A DNA stretch of 58,288 nucleotides, taken from positions 1 to 58,288 of the forward strand of contig JARWZW010000055.1 of assembly GCA_029866155.1 (NCBI GenBank). Direction: 5' to 3'. The notes under the pieces were generated by a model. The model was not told the DNA's origin. It did not search any database and saw only the letters and a list, made by a program, of their open reading frames with translations. Shown here piece by piece: positions 1-8,730 of this stretch. The position numbers and the translations under genes are program-made. Numbering within the stretch: position 1 is the first letter of the stretch; each line of letters starts with the position of its first letter. The stretch is from Caulobacter sp. Lineage in GTDB: Bacteria > Pseudomonadota > Alphaproteobacteria > Caulobacterales > Caulobacteraceae.

Positions 1-1340
1 ACCCCGCCATCCATGACGTCATTGCCAGCCCCGCCATTCAGGCTGTCATTGCCAGCATCCCCGTAGAGGAAGTCGTCGCCCGCCTCCCCGCGAAGGTCAT
101 CCTGGTCCGCGCCACCACGGATCGTGTCGATACCGTCCCCACCGTAAAGCGTGTCGTTGCCGTCACCGCCGCGCATCGCGTCATTGCCGGCCAGGCCATA
201 GCCGATCAGGTTGCCGGCGCTGGCCAGCAGGGTGTCGTTGCCGACCGTGCCGCGCCAGACGGGGAAGGTGTCGGTGAAGTCTTCCTGGGTCAGGCTGACG
301 GCGCCGTTCAGATAGAAATAGAGGTCCAGTTCCGAGAACTGGCCGTTGTCATCGACATCGACCCAGACCTCAACCCGGTTGTTGGCCACGTCCCGCTTCC
401 AGGACACGTCGGCGAAGCCGTCGCCGATCAGCTCGCTCGGCAGCTGGATGCCGGACGGCACCCCGGCGCCCAGGAAGGTGAAGTTGATGGCGGTGGCGTT
501 GAAGGCGATGCCCCGGCCATAGGCGTAGGAGGGCAGGTCGATCTTGTCGCCGCCCGCGACGCCGGCGCCTTCGAAGTCGGTGATGATGTCGATGGTCGAG
601 GGCGAGGAATCCGAGCGGGGCGTATTGTAGCCGAAGACGAAGATGTCATTGCCCGCGCCGCCGGTCAGGGTGTCGGCGTCGAGGCCGCCTTCGATCCGGT
701 CTGCGCCGGCGCCGCCCACCAGGATGTCCTGGCCGGCCCCGCCGCGCAGGTCGTCATTGCCGGACCCGCCGGTCAGCTGGTCGGCGCCCGCGCCGCCAAA
801 GGCGTTGAAGCCGATCGCAACAGCCGATCCGTCCAGCACGAACAGATCCGTCTGCTGCTGACCCGAGGCGTTGAAGGTCGGGACGATCCCGACCAGGCCA
901 TTGAGGGTCGCCGCGTTGAGAGTCAGCCGCACCTGGCCAGACCCGATGGCGAAAAACTCGATCCCGCTGACCGTCGTCGCCCCCAGGACCACGGCCGAGG
1001 CATAGACGCCCGAGATCGACAGGACGTCCAGGTCCCCGGCCCCGCCATTGATCACATCGGCGGCGTTGAGGTTGGCCCCGACGATGATCTGGTCCGACCC
1101 CGTGCCGCCATTGACCGTGTCGTTGCCCGATCCCGTGGTGATCTGGTCGGCGTCATCGCCGCCGTCCAGGATGTCGTCGCCGTCGCCGCCATCGATGATG
1201 TCGGCGCCCGTCCCGCCCTCGATGGTGTCATTGCCGCCCAGGCCGGTGAGGATGTCGTCGCCCGCAAGGCCCTGGATCAGATCCTGGAGCTCGGTTCCGG
1301 TCAGGGTGTTGGGATTGTTGTCACCGATGAGGTTGGCCAT
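1..1340 (-). CDS. RTX (hemolysin-type calcium-binding repeat) protein, N-terminal part; runs off left edge
   Basis: The frame is open from an ATG at 1340 to the window edge, about 446 codons, with GGAG seven bases upstream of the start. The N-terminus goes straight into RTX nonapeptides of the GGxGxDxLxGG type (residues about 20-85). A non-repeat stretch of roughly 90 residues follows, then a second RTX block (about 185-225), a globular region of about 130 residues containing short acidic stretches, and a third RTX block that continues to the edge. RTX repeats form calcium-loaded parallel beta-rolls and are normally secreted by type I systems with an uncleaved C-terminal signal; that end is outside the window. 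No N-terminal signal peptide is present, as expected for the family. Function beyond calcium binding and export (adhesin, S-layer-like or enzyme) cannot be told. The next gene upstream on the same strand encodes a regulator. Confidence 0.9.
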   Translation of the reverse strand, partial: MANLIGDNNPNTLTGTELQDLIQGLAGDDILTGLGGNDTIEGGTGADIIDGGDGDDILDGGDDADQITTGSGNDTVNGGTGSDQIIVGANLNAADVINGGAGDLDVLSISGVYASAVVLGATTVSGIEFFAIGSGQVRLTLNAATLNGLVGIVPTFNASGQQQTDLFVLDGSAVAIGFNAFGGAGADQLTGGSGNDDLRGGAGQDILVGGAGADRIEGGLDADTLTGGAGNDIFVFGYNTPRSDSSPSTIDIITDFEGAGVAGGDKIDLPSYAYGRGIAFNATAINFTFLGAGVPSGIQLPSELIGDGFADVSWKRDVANNRVEVWVDVDDNGQFSELDLYFYLNGAVSLTQEDFTDTFPVWRGTVGNDTLLASAGNLIGYGLAGNDAMRGGDGNDTLYGGDGIDTIRGGADQDDLRGEAGDDFLYGDAGNDSLNGGAGNDVMDGG

Positions 1341-1461
1341 GATCGTGATCTCCAGGGTCTGAACTCAGGCGCGGGGGGCCTGTCTTCGGGGTCTTAGGGC
1401 AGGTTTGCGTTTGGAAGGGTCCCGTTGCGGAACCAATCCCCAATTGTAGGGTGATCCAATG

Positions 1462-3276
1462 TCAGGGGCCGCCGGCCTCATGAACCAGGGCCGCCAGAAT
1501 TCGTTCGGGATGGGTCATGGACAGCAGCCGCCCGGCATCCGCCACGACATCGCATCGCGCCTCCGGAACCTTTTGAGTCCAGAATTCTCTGGTCCTGTCC
1601 ACGGCGTGCAGACTGTCCTTCATCCCCAGGAGCAGGGTCCATTGGGCGGCGCCCGAAAGCGGCGGCCCGGCGGTATCGGACACTATGGCCGTCTGTTCCA
1701 GGACATAGCCCTCGATCCGGCCAGTCCCAAAGGGCCTCACCGACCGGTAATAGTCTGCAAACTGCCGGGCATCCCTCGTGGCCCGAATGTCGGCGTCGCA
1801 GCGGGCAAAGGTTCGCAGCATGGCTGCCTGCACCTTGTGTGGAGACAGGCTGGCGGCCAGCATCCGCGCCAAGGCCGCGATCAATCCAGGACGGCGGAAA
1901 AAGGCCTCCTTGAGGACGTCCGTTGGAGAACTCTGCCCGCTCGCCCCCTGGTGCGGGGGGTCGGGATTGACCAGAACGACCCGGCCCAGAAGCGACGGAA
2001 AGCTGTCATGCAGAGCGACAGCGACCTGGGCCGCGCCCCTGCAGACCAGGTCAATCCGTTTCAGCTTGAGATGCCGGCAGAGCAGGGAGACATCCCGCGC
2101 AGCCGCCTCGAAGACCGTGCGGGCAGTTGCAGGCTCGGCCAGGGGCAGGTCGGTCAGTCCAAAGCCAGGCCTGTCGACGGACAGCACCCGGAAATTGCGC
2201 GCCTGAAGGGCCCGGACAAGAGAGGATGCCACCGGTCTGGTCGTCGAACTGCTGTGCAGGACCAGCACCGGCTTGCCGCTGCGGGGGCCATAGTCGCTAT
2301 AGGCAATCCGGGTGCCGTCCGACCGGGAGAGGAAGGTGGTCGGCACAAGCACATCGTCATCCAGGGCGATCTGGCCCAGGCTGACATCCGTCAGCATGGC
2401 CAGGGCCTTGATCTCGTTCAGGCGGCGCGCGAGGGCCGCAGCGGACCGTGTTCCCAGAAGCGAATGGACCTGGTCGATCTCCTTCTTGGCGACCGCTGGG
2501 GAGACGCCGACGGCCCTGGCGGCCTCGGTCCGGGTCAGTCCCGAGGACAGGCAACTGGCGAGGGCCAGCTGACGGCGGGTGAGCCCGGTCGCCTCCAGAA
2601 CAAAGTCCCCGTTCGACGCCTCTTTCGGAAAGATCCCGGTGGCCAGGACGGTGATCATTTCAATCAGGGCCGGAAGTCGGCCAGCGCCGCTGACCTTTAG
2701 CGCCATGGCCACAGCCTCGCGGGCCGTCGAATAGGAAACCCCGACGGTCTGGGCCGCGGCCCGGACCGAGCCTGTCCAGACCACCGCGACAATCACGCGG
2801 GCCTGGAGGTCGGTCAGGCCATAGGAATAGCTGGCAGCGAACAAATCCGATTCTGCGGAGGTGACGCTGGCGCTCACCGCCAGAACGGACGTGGCATGCT
2901 GTGCCAGGATCGACTTCTGTTGCGGGGGCAATAGCCATCCCATAGCGACCGGCGCCGAGGCATAGGCGACAAAACTGACCGTCTCTCCACGCTCGTCCAG
3001 GCCTCGACCCAGGGTCATGCGCGTGGGATCGGTCCTGGCGCGACGAACGCAGTCGCTGTCCGGCTGGGCAGCCCCCGTCACGCCGAAGGCGCCAGTGGAA
3101 TGGAGCCGCTTTCCAGCCTGATCGATGATCGCCGTCGAGATGACGCTGCTTCTCAACAGGGGAAAGCGGGCCGACGGGTCAAGATCTTCCAGCCTGAGCG
3201 CAATATCTTCCGGTCGATCCCGCAACAGATCGATGAAGCTGGCCGGACTGGCGATGATCTCATCAAAAAGCTGCAC
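1462..3276 (-). CDS. LuxR-like HTH regulator fused to a degenerate alpha/beta-hydrolase domain
   Basis: The product is 604 residues, starting at GTG with a purine-rich AGGGAGAG stretch upstream. Residues 45-140 look like a sensory (PAS/GAF-like) region. Two LuxR/GerE-like helix-turn-helix segments follow, at about 152-196 (GLTDLQARV) and 230-275 (GLTRRQLAL). Residues 310-604 have the shape of an alpha/beta-hydrolase, including DRPGFG near 368 and a terminal HPERI motif. The nucleophile elbow reads CRGAA at 412-416, so Gly stands where G-x-S-x-G needs Ser. The usual C-terminal G-H is DAGR near 583, so the catalytic His is also gone. I infer a non-catalytic ligand-binding hydrolase fold controlling two HTH regions. 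It lies 121 bases upstream of the RTX gene on the same strand and is a candidate regulator of it. The second HTH-like segment is the more typical one. Confidence 0.8.
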   Translation of the reverse strand: MQLFDEIIASPASFIDLLRDRPEDIALRLEDLDPSARFPLLRSSVISTAIIDQAGKRLHSTGAFGVTGAAQPDSDCVRRARTDPTRMTLGRGLDERGETVSFVAYASAPVAMGWLLPPQQKSILAQHATSVLAVSASVTSAESDLFAASYSYGLTDLQARVIVAVVWTGSVRAAAQTVGVSYSTAREAVAMALKVSGAGRLPALIEMITVLATGIFPKEASNGDFVLEATGLTRRQLALASCLSSGLTRTEAARAVGVSPAVAKKEIDQVHSLLGTRSAAALARRLNEIKALAMLTDVSLGQIALDDDVLVPTTFLSRSDGTRIAYSDYGPRSGKPVLVLHSSSTTRPVASSLVRALQARNFRVLSVDRPGFGLTDLPLAEPATARTVFEAAARDVSLLCRHLKLKRIDLVCRGAAQVAVALHDSFPSLLGRVVLVNPDPPHQGASGQSSPTDVLKEAFFRRPGLIAALARMLAASLSPHKVQAAMLRTFARCDADIRATRDARQFADYYRSVRPFGTGRIEGYVLEQTAIVSDTAGPPLSGAAQWTLLLGMKDSLHAVDRTREFWTQKVPEARCDVVADAGRLLSMTHPERILAALVHEAGGP

Positions 3277-3555
3277 CTCTGGCCCTGCTCTCCCTGGCGT
3301 GGTTACCGGGCAACCTCAGATGTGGAGCCGGCATTTTCAAGACACCCGGAGGCTCTTTGTGGGGACAGTATCCGCGGCAGGAGAGGTTTCTAAATGGACT
3401 CAATCACCGGGGGAGCGTTTAGCCTGATTGCAGGGCCAGAGACGATGGCTCAAAAGGCTCGGCTGACAAGCTGGAGCGGAGCGCCTATAGACTCCGGTGG
3501 TCGGCGCCCGACCGCGGCAGGGCGCGCAAACTGAAACCTTGTCGGGGTTGGACCA

Positions 3556-4230
3556 TTGTCCGAACGCACTGAAAAACTCCGAAAAAAGGCGCGGGGCGCC
3601 TTCAAGGCCGGTGAGTACGAAGAGGCCATCCAGTTTTTCCAGCGCCTGGTAGAGAACCGCGACGAGACCGAAGCGGTCGAGCTGAGGGTCTCCGACCATC
3701 TGAGCGCCGGCGTCGCCTTCGCCCGCCTCACCCGCCATGTCGAGGCCGTGCAGGAGTTCGAGGCGGTCATCGCCCTGGACCCCGTTCATGCTTCCGCCCA
3801 TGCCAAGCTGGGACAGGAACTGGTGCGGGTGGGCCGTCCGACCCAGGCCTATGAAATCCTCCGACAGGCGGCCAAACTGGCCCCCACCGAAGCCAATGTG
3901 CATTGGGAGCTTTCCAAGGTCGCCAGGGCCCTGGGTGAGGACCATGTCGCCGACCTGGCCATGGCCGCCTGCCTGACCCTGGATCCAGAGCATGAAGAGG
4001 CCAGGCTGACCCAGGTCGCCCGGTCGCCCGGCCCGGTGACCCAATCGACGGCGGCTACCTCTGACAGCGCCTTCGCCGATCTGCTCGAATTTGTTCAGTC
4101 ACGGCCAGGAGCGGATGCACCGCCTGCACGGACCCTGGACCTGAGCTACCGCCCGCTGGTCAATGTGCTGCTGGGGGCAGCCGCCTATATGGCCGTGTTC
4201 CTGGTCATCCGGTTCTCCCTGATCGGGTAG
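3556..4230 (+). CDS. Tail-anchored tetratricopeptide repeat protein
   Basis: The product is 224 residues, started from TTG in this reading; no ATG fits upstream of the first TPR. Residues 5-140 form about three to four TPR-like helix pairs (for example AFKAGEYEEAI and HASAHAKLGQEL). A low-complexity linker follows, and the last 25 residues form one hydrophobic segment (NVLLGAAAYMAVFLVIRF), so the protein is probably anchored in the inner membrane with its TPR domain in the cytoplasm. It is divergent from the HTH-hydrolase regulator and its end nearly touches the convergent GT8 gene (3 bases between stops). TPR proteins are scaffolds, so a role in the neighbouring polysaccharide locus is possible but not shown. 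Confidence 0.75.
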   Translation: MSERTEKLRKKARGAFKAGEYEEAIQFFQRLVENRDETEAVELRVSDHLSAGVAFARLTRHVEAVQEFEAVIALDPVHASAHAKLGQELVRVGRPTQAYEILRQAAKLAPTEANVHWELSKVARALGEDHVADLAMAACLTLDPEHEEARLTQVARSPGPVTQSTAATSDSAFADLLEFVQSRPGADAPPARTLDLSYRPLVNVLLGAAAYMAVFLVIRFSLIG

Positions 4231-4233
4231 CCG

Positions 4234-5130
4234 TCAGACGAAAACCACGGCGCCCTGGCGTTTGATCGCCTCCGCCCTGGCCTTCTTGCGGGCGTTGACC
4301 TCGGCATGTTTCACAAATGCCGCGCTGCGGTCGATCTGGCCATATCGAGTGGCCGCGGCGGGATCAAAGCCCGCCTCATGAGGCATTTCGGTCAGTTCCT
4401 GCATCAGGGACGGCCGAAAATAACCCAATTCCACTTCCCGCTCGAGATCGCCAGGGGTCAGCAGGCCGGTCTCGATCATGAGCAGCACCTCCTTGAACCA
4501 ATAGTGGCCGAAGGGGTTGTCAGGACAGACCCAGGGCTGGGTGTTCATGTCGGTATAGTGGATCAGACGGGTATCGAGATCATGATGCTCGAGACTGTTC
4601 CAATGGAACGGAACCCCGTATCGGATGTCGGATTCGTCCAGGATGCAGAACTCGTACATGAGCTGCTCATAGCTGTAGCGCCCATCCAGGCCGGCGACGA
4701 TCTCGCGGACATCCCAGCGGGCCTTGTCGCAGTCGATGACCATCACCGAGCACTGCTTCTTGCGAACCCCGGGGGCGCCGGCCTTGGTCTGCGCCCTGGC
4801 ATGGTCTGGCAGCTCTTCCTGGATATTGACCGTGGCCGGAGCAAACGGCAGCGTCCACAGCTCGGCGATATCGCGAAACACCAGCATATCGGCGTCAAGA
4901 TAGATGGCCCGGCCCTGATAGCCCTTGAGTTCGGGAATGGCGAAACGGGCAAAGGAGAAGTTGGTGCGGGAGCCCTGACGCAGGTCGCTGGGCTCGGGCA
5001 GGTCCAGATCAATGAGCGGACAGACCCGAACGGGCCAGCTGGTGTGCCGCTCGATCGAATGCTGCAGCACAGCCACCGCCATCAACTGCGACCGGTCAGC
5101 TCCCACGAAGACATCAATCCATTCGGTCAA
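4234..5130 (-). CDS. GT8-family-like glycosyltransferase
   Basis: The product is 298 residues with the layout of a GT-A fold retaining glycosyltransferase related to GT8. It has an N-terminal nucleotide-binding strand (IDVFVGADRS), the metal-binding DxD as YLDADMLVF (DAD at residues 79-81) and a C-terminal LIHYTD segment with the His that family members use for metal binding. The start is a TTG that overlaps the stop of the upstream gene as TTGA, a junction typical of coupled translation. It is the last gene of a four-gene minus-strand block (10353 to 4234) of polysaccharide-assembly genes. The donor sugar cannot be read from sequence. Confidence 0.85.
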   Translation of the reverse strand: MTEWIDVFVGADRSQLMAVAVLQHSIERHTSWPVRVCPLIDLDLPEPSDLRQGSRTNFSFARFAIPELKGYQGRAIYLDADMLVFRDIAELWTLPFAPATVNIQEELPDHARAQTKAGAPGVRKKQCSVMVIDCDKARWDVREIVAGLDGRYSYEQLMYEFCILDESDIRYGVPFHWNSLEHHDLDTRLIHYTDMNTQPWVCPDNPFGHYWFKEVLLMIETGLLTPGDLEREVELGYFRPSLMQELTEMPHEAGFDPAAATRYGQIDRSAAFVKHAEVNARKKARAEAIKRQGAVVFV

Positions 5131-7109
5131 GGGACGGCCTCCAGCGGTGCGGCGTGACGAAGCCGCATCCCGGCCCGCTCGCTCATGGTGGTCAAGAGAT
5201 AGTCGAGGGCGCTTTCAGCCGGGCGATCGCCAGCGGCTGTCTTCATCAGGAAACTGGCGCGCCTGAGCGCTTCGTCCGTCAACTGCTCAGCGGCGGCGAA
5301 ATTGCGCCAATCCTGAAGCCCATTGAGAAGCGGCAGGGGTTCATAGGCCGGCAGGCTGAGCCCATAGGCGGCCACGGCGACCCGCTTGCCGGCCTGGACG
5401 GCGTCGAGGGCGACAGTCGAAGGGGTGGTGATCACCAGATCTGCGACCTGCAGTATGCTGGGAGCCGTGAACGGCTCCCAGAAGGGGTCCGTTGGGTCAG
5501 CCAGGACAAGGTTTGTCGGCCATTGCGGAAACTGGTGGGTATTGCGCACGGTCCAGAGCCCGCCGTGGTGTGGCTTGATCAGGACCGCCCGTTCGGGGTT
5601 TAGCGCCGCGAACTCCACGCAGTCCGCCAGGAACCGTCGTCGCCAGGCGTTGTCATACCGGTTCCAGTGAAGGTTTTCGAATACAGCGACAATCGAACGG
5701 AAGGTGGTCAGGGCGCCGCTCAGTTCGGCCGTCGGCTTGGGGCTTTGCGCCAGACGACCAACATGCACCAGCCGTGGCCGCAGGTCCCTGGACGCCTGGA
5801 CCCCCGCGGATACCGGCCCCCAGGCAAAGATATGGTCCGACAACAGGGAGGGCGCCTCGCCATCCTCATGATCCAGTCGGGTCAGCCCGACATTTTCCAC
5901 CCCGTGCTGGAAGCTGAAGGTGGGAATCCGGAGACTACGAGCTCGTCGGGTCAGGGCATGGGCCCGCTCATGGGCTGGGAGACTGCTCTCTGCAAAGGAG
6001 ACCACCCCCCCGACCCCATCAAGCGAGGGTGCGGTTCCACTCAGCAGCGCGTCACGGCTGAAGATCAACGGCTTCAAGTCGCGATCGGCCAGTTCCTGGG
6101 CCACTCTGGGACTGCGCCTGTGCAACCAGCCCGTCACGACGATCCTCAGGTCAATACCGCCCCGGTCGGTCATGGCGTCGATCAGCGGCAAGGCCACATC
6201 CAGGTCCTGGATCAAATCAAGGGCGATCAACACGGCCCCCCGCTCCCGGGTCGAGACGACGCCAGGACGAAGAGACTCCAGAATGAAGGACCAGGCCCGC
6301 CCCACCGCCGTGGGCGACAGGACCTCATCGTCTGAGCGATGTCCGCGTGAGGCCGTCCCGCCCGAGCGGAGCGCCATGGCCCGGCGACGGGACTGGCTTG
6401 CGGTCTGGGGCCCGAAGAACACGCAGCGGTTGGCGCGGGTCAGGGCGGATTGAAGCCGATCCGGCGACCAGTCGAACCCTTTGAAATCCAGTCCCGCCTG
6501 CTGAAGCCAAACCCTTGTTTCAGGGGCCGCAACCACCACAGCCTGTCCGGAAGGGGGCTGCCATGACCGGACCAGCGCCGCCACTTCCTCGTGGTCTATC
6601 CGGTCCCCGGGCTCGGCGAACCAGAGCTCGAAGGAATCGGGCAGGTCGTGCGGATCCGGGTGCGGCGTCCCGATATCGAAATGCAGGGCCGCCGCCTTCA
6701 GCTCAATGGCGCGGACGGCCGCATCCGGGACCGTCCAGACCGGAACCTCTGGTCCAACAGCCCGCACAGCCCAGGCCGCAGCACGAGGCCCCCGCGCGAC
6801 GACGCCGGCTATCCGGTTCTGCAGGCCAGCCAGGATGGCGAGGGTCGATGGCGCGGAATCGATCCATTGAGTGTCGACCTCGATCAACACGGTGGATGAG
6901 ACAAACTGGGCGATCAGGGGCAGGCTGTCGATTGCAGCCATGGGAAGAATGGCGACGTCCGCCTTCCCGGCCCTTGCGACCAGTTCGATCGGCAGGAAGC
7001 TGTTGCTCCAGCCCTCGGCTTCAGTCAGCAGGGCGGGAAGGCCAAGCCGCCGAAGTTCGCCCGACCGCAGTGGGTCAGAGGCGGCGCAGAACCAAACACC
7101 ACGCGGCAT
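5127..7109 (-). CDS. GT-B type glycosyltransferase-like protein with an extra N-terminal domain
   Basis: From the ATG at 7109 (AGGGAG 10 bases upstream; a longer TTG form from 7151 is possible) the product is 660 residues. The N-terminal 280 residues have no motif I recognise. The C-terminal 360 residues are clearly paralogous to the protein at 27396-28430. Shared blocks include LIQDLDV, FQHGVENVGL, VFENLHWNRY, a lysine/histidine motif (IKPHHGG) and ITTPSTVALD. The order and the C-terminal S/T-rich binding motif recall GT-B enzymes of the capsule/CDP-glycerol glycerophosphotransferase superfamily. It is probably a cytoplasmic sugar or polyol-phosphate transferase. It overlaps the following GT8 gene (TTGA) and follows the GSCFA gene after 48 bases. 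Confidence 0.7.
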   Translation of the reverse strand: MPRGVWFCAASDPLRSGELRRLGLPALLTEAEGWSNSFLPIELVARAGKADVAILPMAAIDSLPLIAQFVSSTVLIEVDTQWIDSAPSTLAILAGLQNRIAGVVARGPRAAAWAVRAVGPEVPVWTVPDAAVRAIELKAAALHFDIGTPHPDPHDLPDSFELWFAEPGDRIDHEEVAALVRSWQPPSGQAVVVAAPETRVWLQQAGLDFKGFDWSPDRLQSALTRANRCVFFGPQTASQSRRRAMALRSGGTASRGHRSDDEVLSPTAVGRAWSFILESLRPGVVSTRERGAVLIALDLIQDLDVALPLIDAMTDRGGIDLRIVVTGWLHRRSPRVAQELADRDLKPLIFSRDALLSGTAPSLDGVGGVVSFAESSLPAHERAHALTRRARSLRIPTFSFQHGVENVGLTRLDHEDGEAPSLLSDHIFAWGPVSAGVQASRDLRPRLVHVGRLAQSPKPTAELSGALTTFRSIVAVFENLHWNRYDNAWRRRFLADCVEFAALNPERAVLIKPHHGGLWTVRNTHQFPQWPTNLVLADPTDPFWEPFTAPSILQVADLVITTPSTVALDAVQAGKRVAVAAYGLSLPAYEPLPLLNGLQDWRNFAAAEQLTDEALRRASFLMKTAAGDRPAESALDYLLTTMSERAGMRLRHAAPLEAVP

Positions 7110-7157
7110 CCGCCAGTGTCTCCCTCGATGTCCGGCCGAGCCTTGCGACAAAGTCCG

Positions 7158-8696
7158 TCAGGACGCGGTTGTAGCCGGGTTGAGCAGGGATGTCTCGCCC
7201 GCCGCATCGGCAGACGATTCCGACTTCTGGGTGTTGAGGGATTCTTGCACAGTGTCCAGAAAGGCTCGCACCCGACGGTGGCTGGGGTGCTGCTCCGCTG
7301 CGATCCGCAGTTCGGCTGCAGCCTCATCGGGCTTGCCATTGGCGACAAGCTGCCGGGCGTAGCGCAGGCGGATTTCTGCGGACTCCGGATCCAGAGCGAC
7401 CGCCAGGGCGATCTGTTCTTCGGCTTCGATGGAGCGCTGCAGCTTGGCGAGAACCAGCCCCAGGTTGTAGTGGGCGTCGCTATCCTGGGGATTCAGGACA
7501 ACCGCCTTGGAGAGCTGGGCCTGGGCTTCGGCCAGGCCCTCCAGCTTGGCCAGGGCCTTGCCATAGGAGAGTCGATAGTCAAATTCCGAATAGCCCCAGC
7601 GCTGGTACCGCTGTCCTTTTTCAAGCCGCCCGAAGACGCCGACAGCCGAGGCGAAATCACCTTCCTGGAGAAACTCGCGAAGCAGGGTCGGCGACATGCG
7701 GCTGCTATCTTCTGTGGGCTGGACACCCGCCAATCCGGCGCAATAGGCGGAGACGACCCGGTCCACGATCTCGTTCACGACGCTGGGAGTGATGTGGCGA
7801 TTGTCCTGGATGAAGGCCGAGGCGCGGGACGTGTGGGTAACGATCTCGTAGCTGGGCACATAATCGACATTGCCATGCCGGAACACGAACATCTCCGCCG
7901 CCGCCCTCAGAGCGCTCTTGCTGTAGCTGTTGGCGATAATAGCGTCCCGGCCGGTGAAGGTCGCCTTGAATGGGACCGGCGATACGGTCAGCATCATCCG
8001 CATCTGGGGATGACCGAACCGCATCAGAAGATCGCGGATCTGCTCGAGAACCACGAGAATTTCATCAACCGTCAGGACGTCCATCCGGAACCGGTCCGGG
8101 TCTGCCTTGAAGGCGGCCTGGGGCGGAGCCGCATTGAGATAGTAGCCCGTCTCCTTGTCGAACCAGGCCTCGGTGAGGCCGAGGGTCATAACGACCAGAC
8201 GACAACGCGGAACCTGGCGGTAGATTTCCTCGACCATGCGCCGCCGCTCAACGACCCGCTCGAGGGGAGCTGGCGCGACGTTTCCCGCCAGATGCGGGTC
8301 GTGCCAGAGATCTTTCTTGACGTTGAAGAAGCCCCCCTCCGGAAAGGCGGCCTCCGGATCAAGGGCCCAGCGCAGTTCGTTCAGGATGGAGTGGGGCGGG
8401 TACTTGTTGAGGAGATCGTTCTCGGTATCGCTCGCCCGCTCTTCAGCCGGCAGGGTGAGGGCCATGGTCGGCAACTCGAAACCCAGCTCACTGAACCGTC
8501 GCTCGATATTGCGGGCGAAACAGGAGCCCATGGTGAATACCGCTTCGCCCGGCGTGAGGCTGAAGCTGGGCTTGAAGTGAACCTTCGCCACACCGTCGAG
8601 ACGGCTCTGGTCCTTGCGGCCGTCAGGCCAGAGCGATCTGCGGTTGGCCTTGAGATTGGCAAACGCTTCCGCGCCGGACAACGAAACTAAGGGCAT
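7158..8696 (-). CDS. GSCFA-domain protein with C-terminal TPR repeats
   Basis: The product is 512 residues. The family-naming motif is exact: FTMGSCFARN at residues 55-63. Next come segments typical of the GSCFA/SGNH-like fold, including VVMTLGLTEAW and MLTVSPVPF, and a C-terminal block with HITPSVV. Residues about 350-480 contain TPR-like units (DAHYNLGLVLAKLQRS and neighbours). GSCFA proteins are related to SGNH/GDSL esterases and often sit in exopolysaccharide clusters, where acyl-group addition or removal has been suggested; that is family knowledge, not seen here. The TPR extension is an addition to the core domain. The ATG start lies 34 bases after the upstream glycosyltransferase, so the genes are probably co-transcribed. 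Confidence 0.85.
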   Translation of the reverse strand: MPLVSLSGAEAFANLKANRRSLWPDGRKDQSRLDGVAKVHFKPSFSLTPGEAVFTMGSCFARNIERRFSELGFELPTMALTLPAEERASDTENDLLNKYPPHSILNELRWALDPEAAFPEGGFFNVKKDLWHDPHLAGNVAPAPLERVVERRRMVEEIYRQVPRCRLVVMTLGLTEAWFDKETGYYLNAAPPQAAFKADPDRFRMDVLTVDEILVVLEQIRDLLMRFGHPQMRMMLTVSPVPFKATFTGRDAIIANSYSKSALRAAAEMFVFRHGNVDYVPSYEIVTHTSRASAFIQDNRHITPSVVNEIVDRVVSAYCAGLAGVQPTEDSSRMSPTLLREFLQEGDFASAVGVFGRLEKGQRYQRWGYSEFDYRLSYGKALAKLEGLAEAQAQLSKAVVLNPQDSDAHYNLGLVLAKLQRSIEAEEQIALAVALDPESAEIRLRYARQLVANGKPDEAAAELRIAAEQHPSHRRVRAFLDTVQESLNTQKSESSADAAGETSLLNPATTAS

Positions 8697-8730
8697 TTAG
8701 GACTTGGCCTCACCTGCTGGGAAACGGAAC

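Noticed and set aside
1..1340. Short-period repeats that could suggest a CRISPR or satellite array
   Set aside because: The period is 27 bases or fewer and translates to RTX nonapeptides in one open frame; there are no unique spacers.
1459..2700. Plus-strand open frame of 413 codons
   Set aside because: Shadow of the HTH-hydrolase regulator, whose minus-strand product has clear domains.
7116..8690. Plus-strand open frame of 524 codons
   Set aside because: Shadow of the GSCFA-TPR gene; no domain or start signal supports it.
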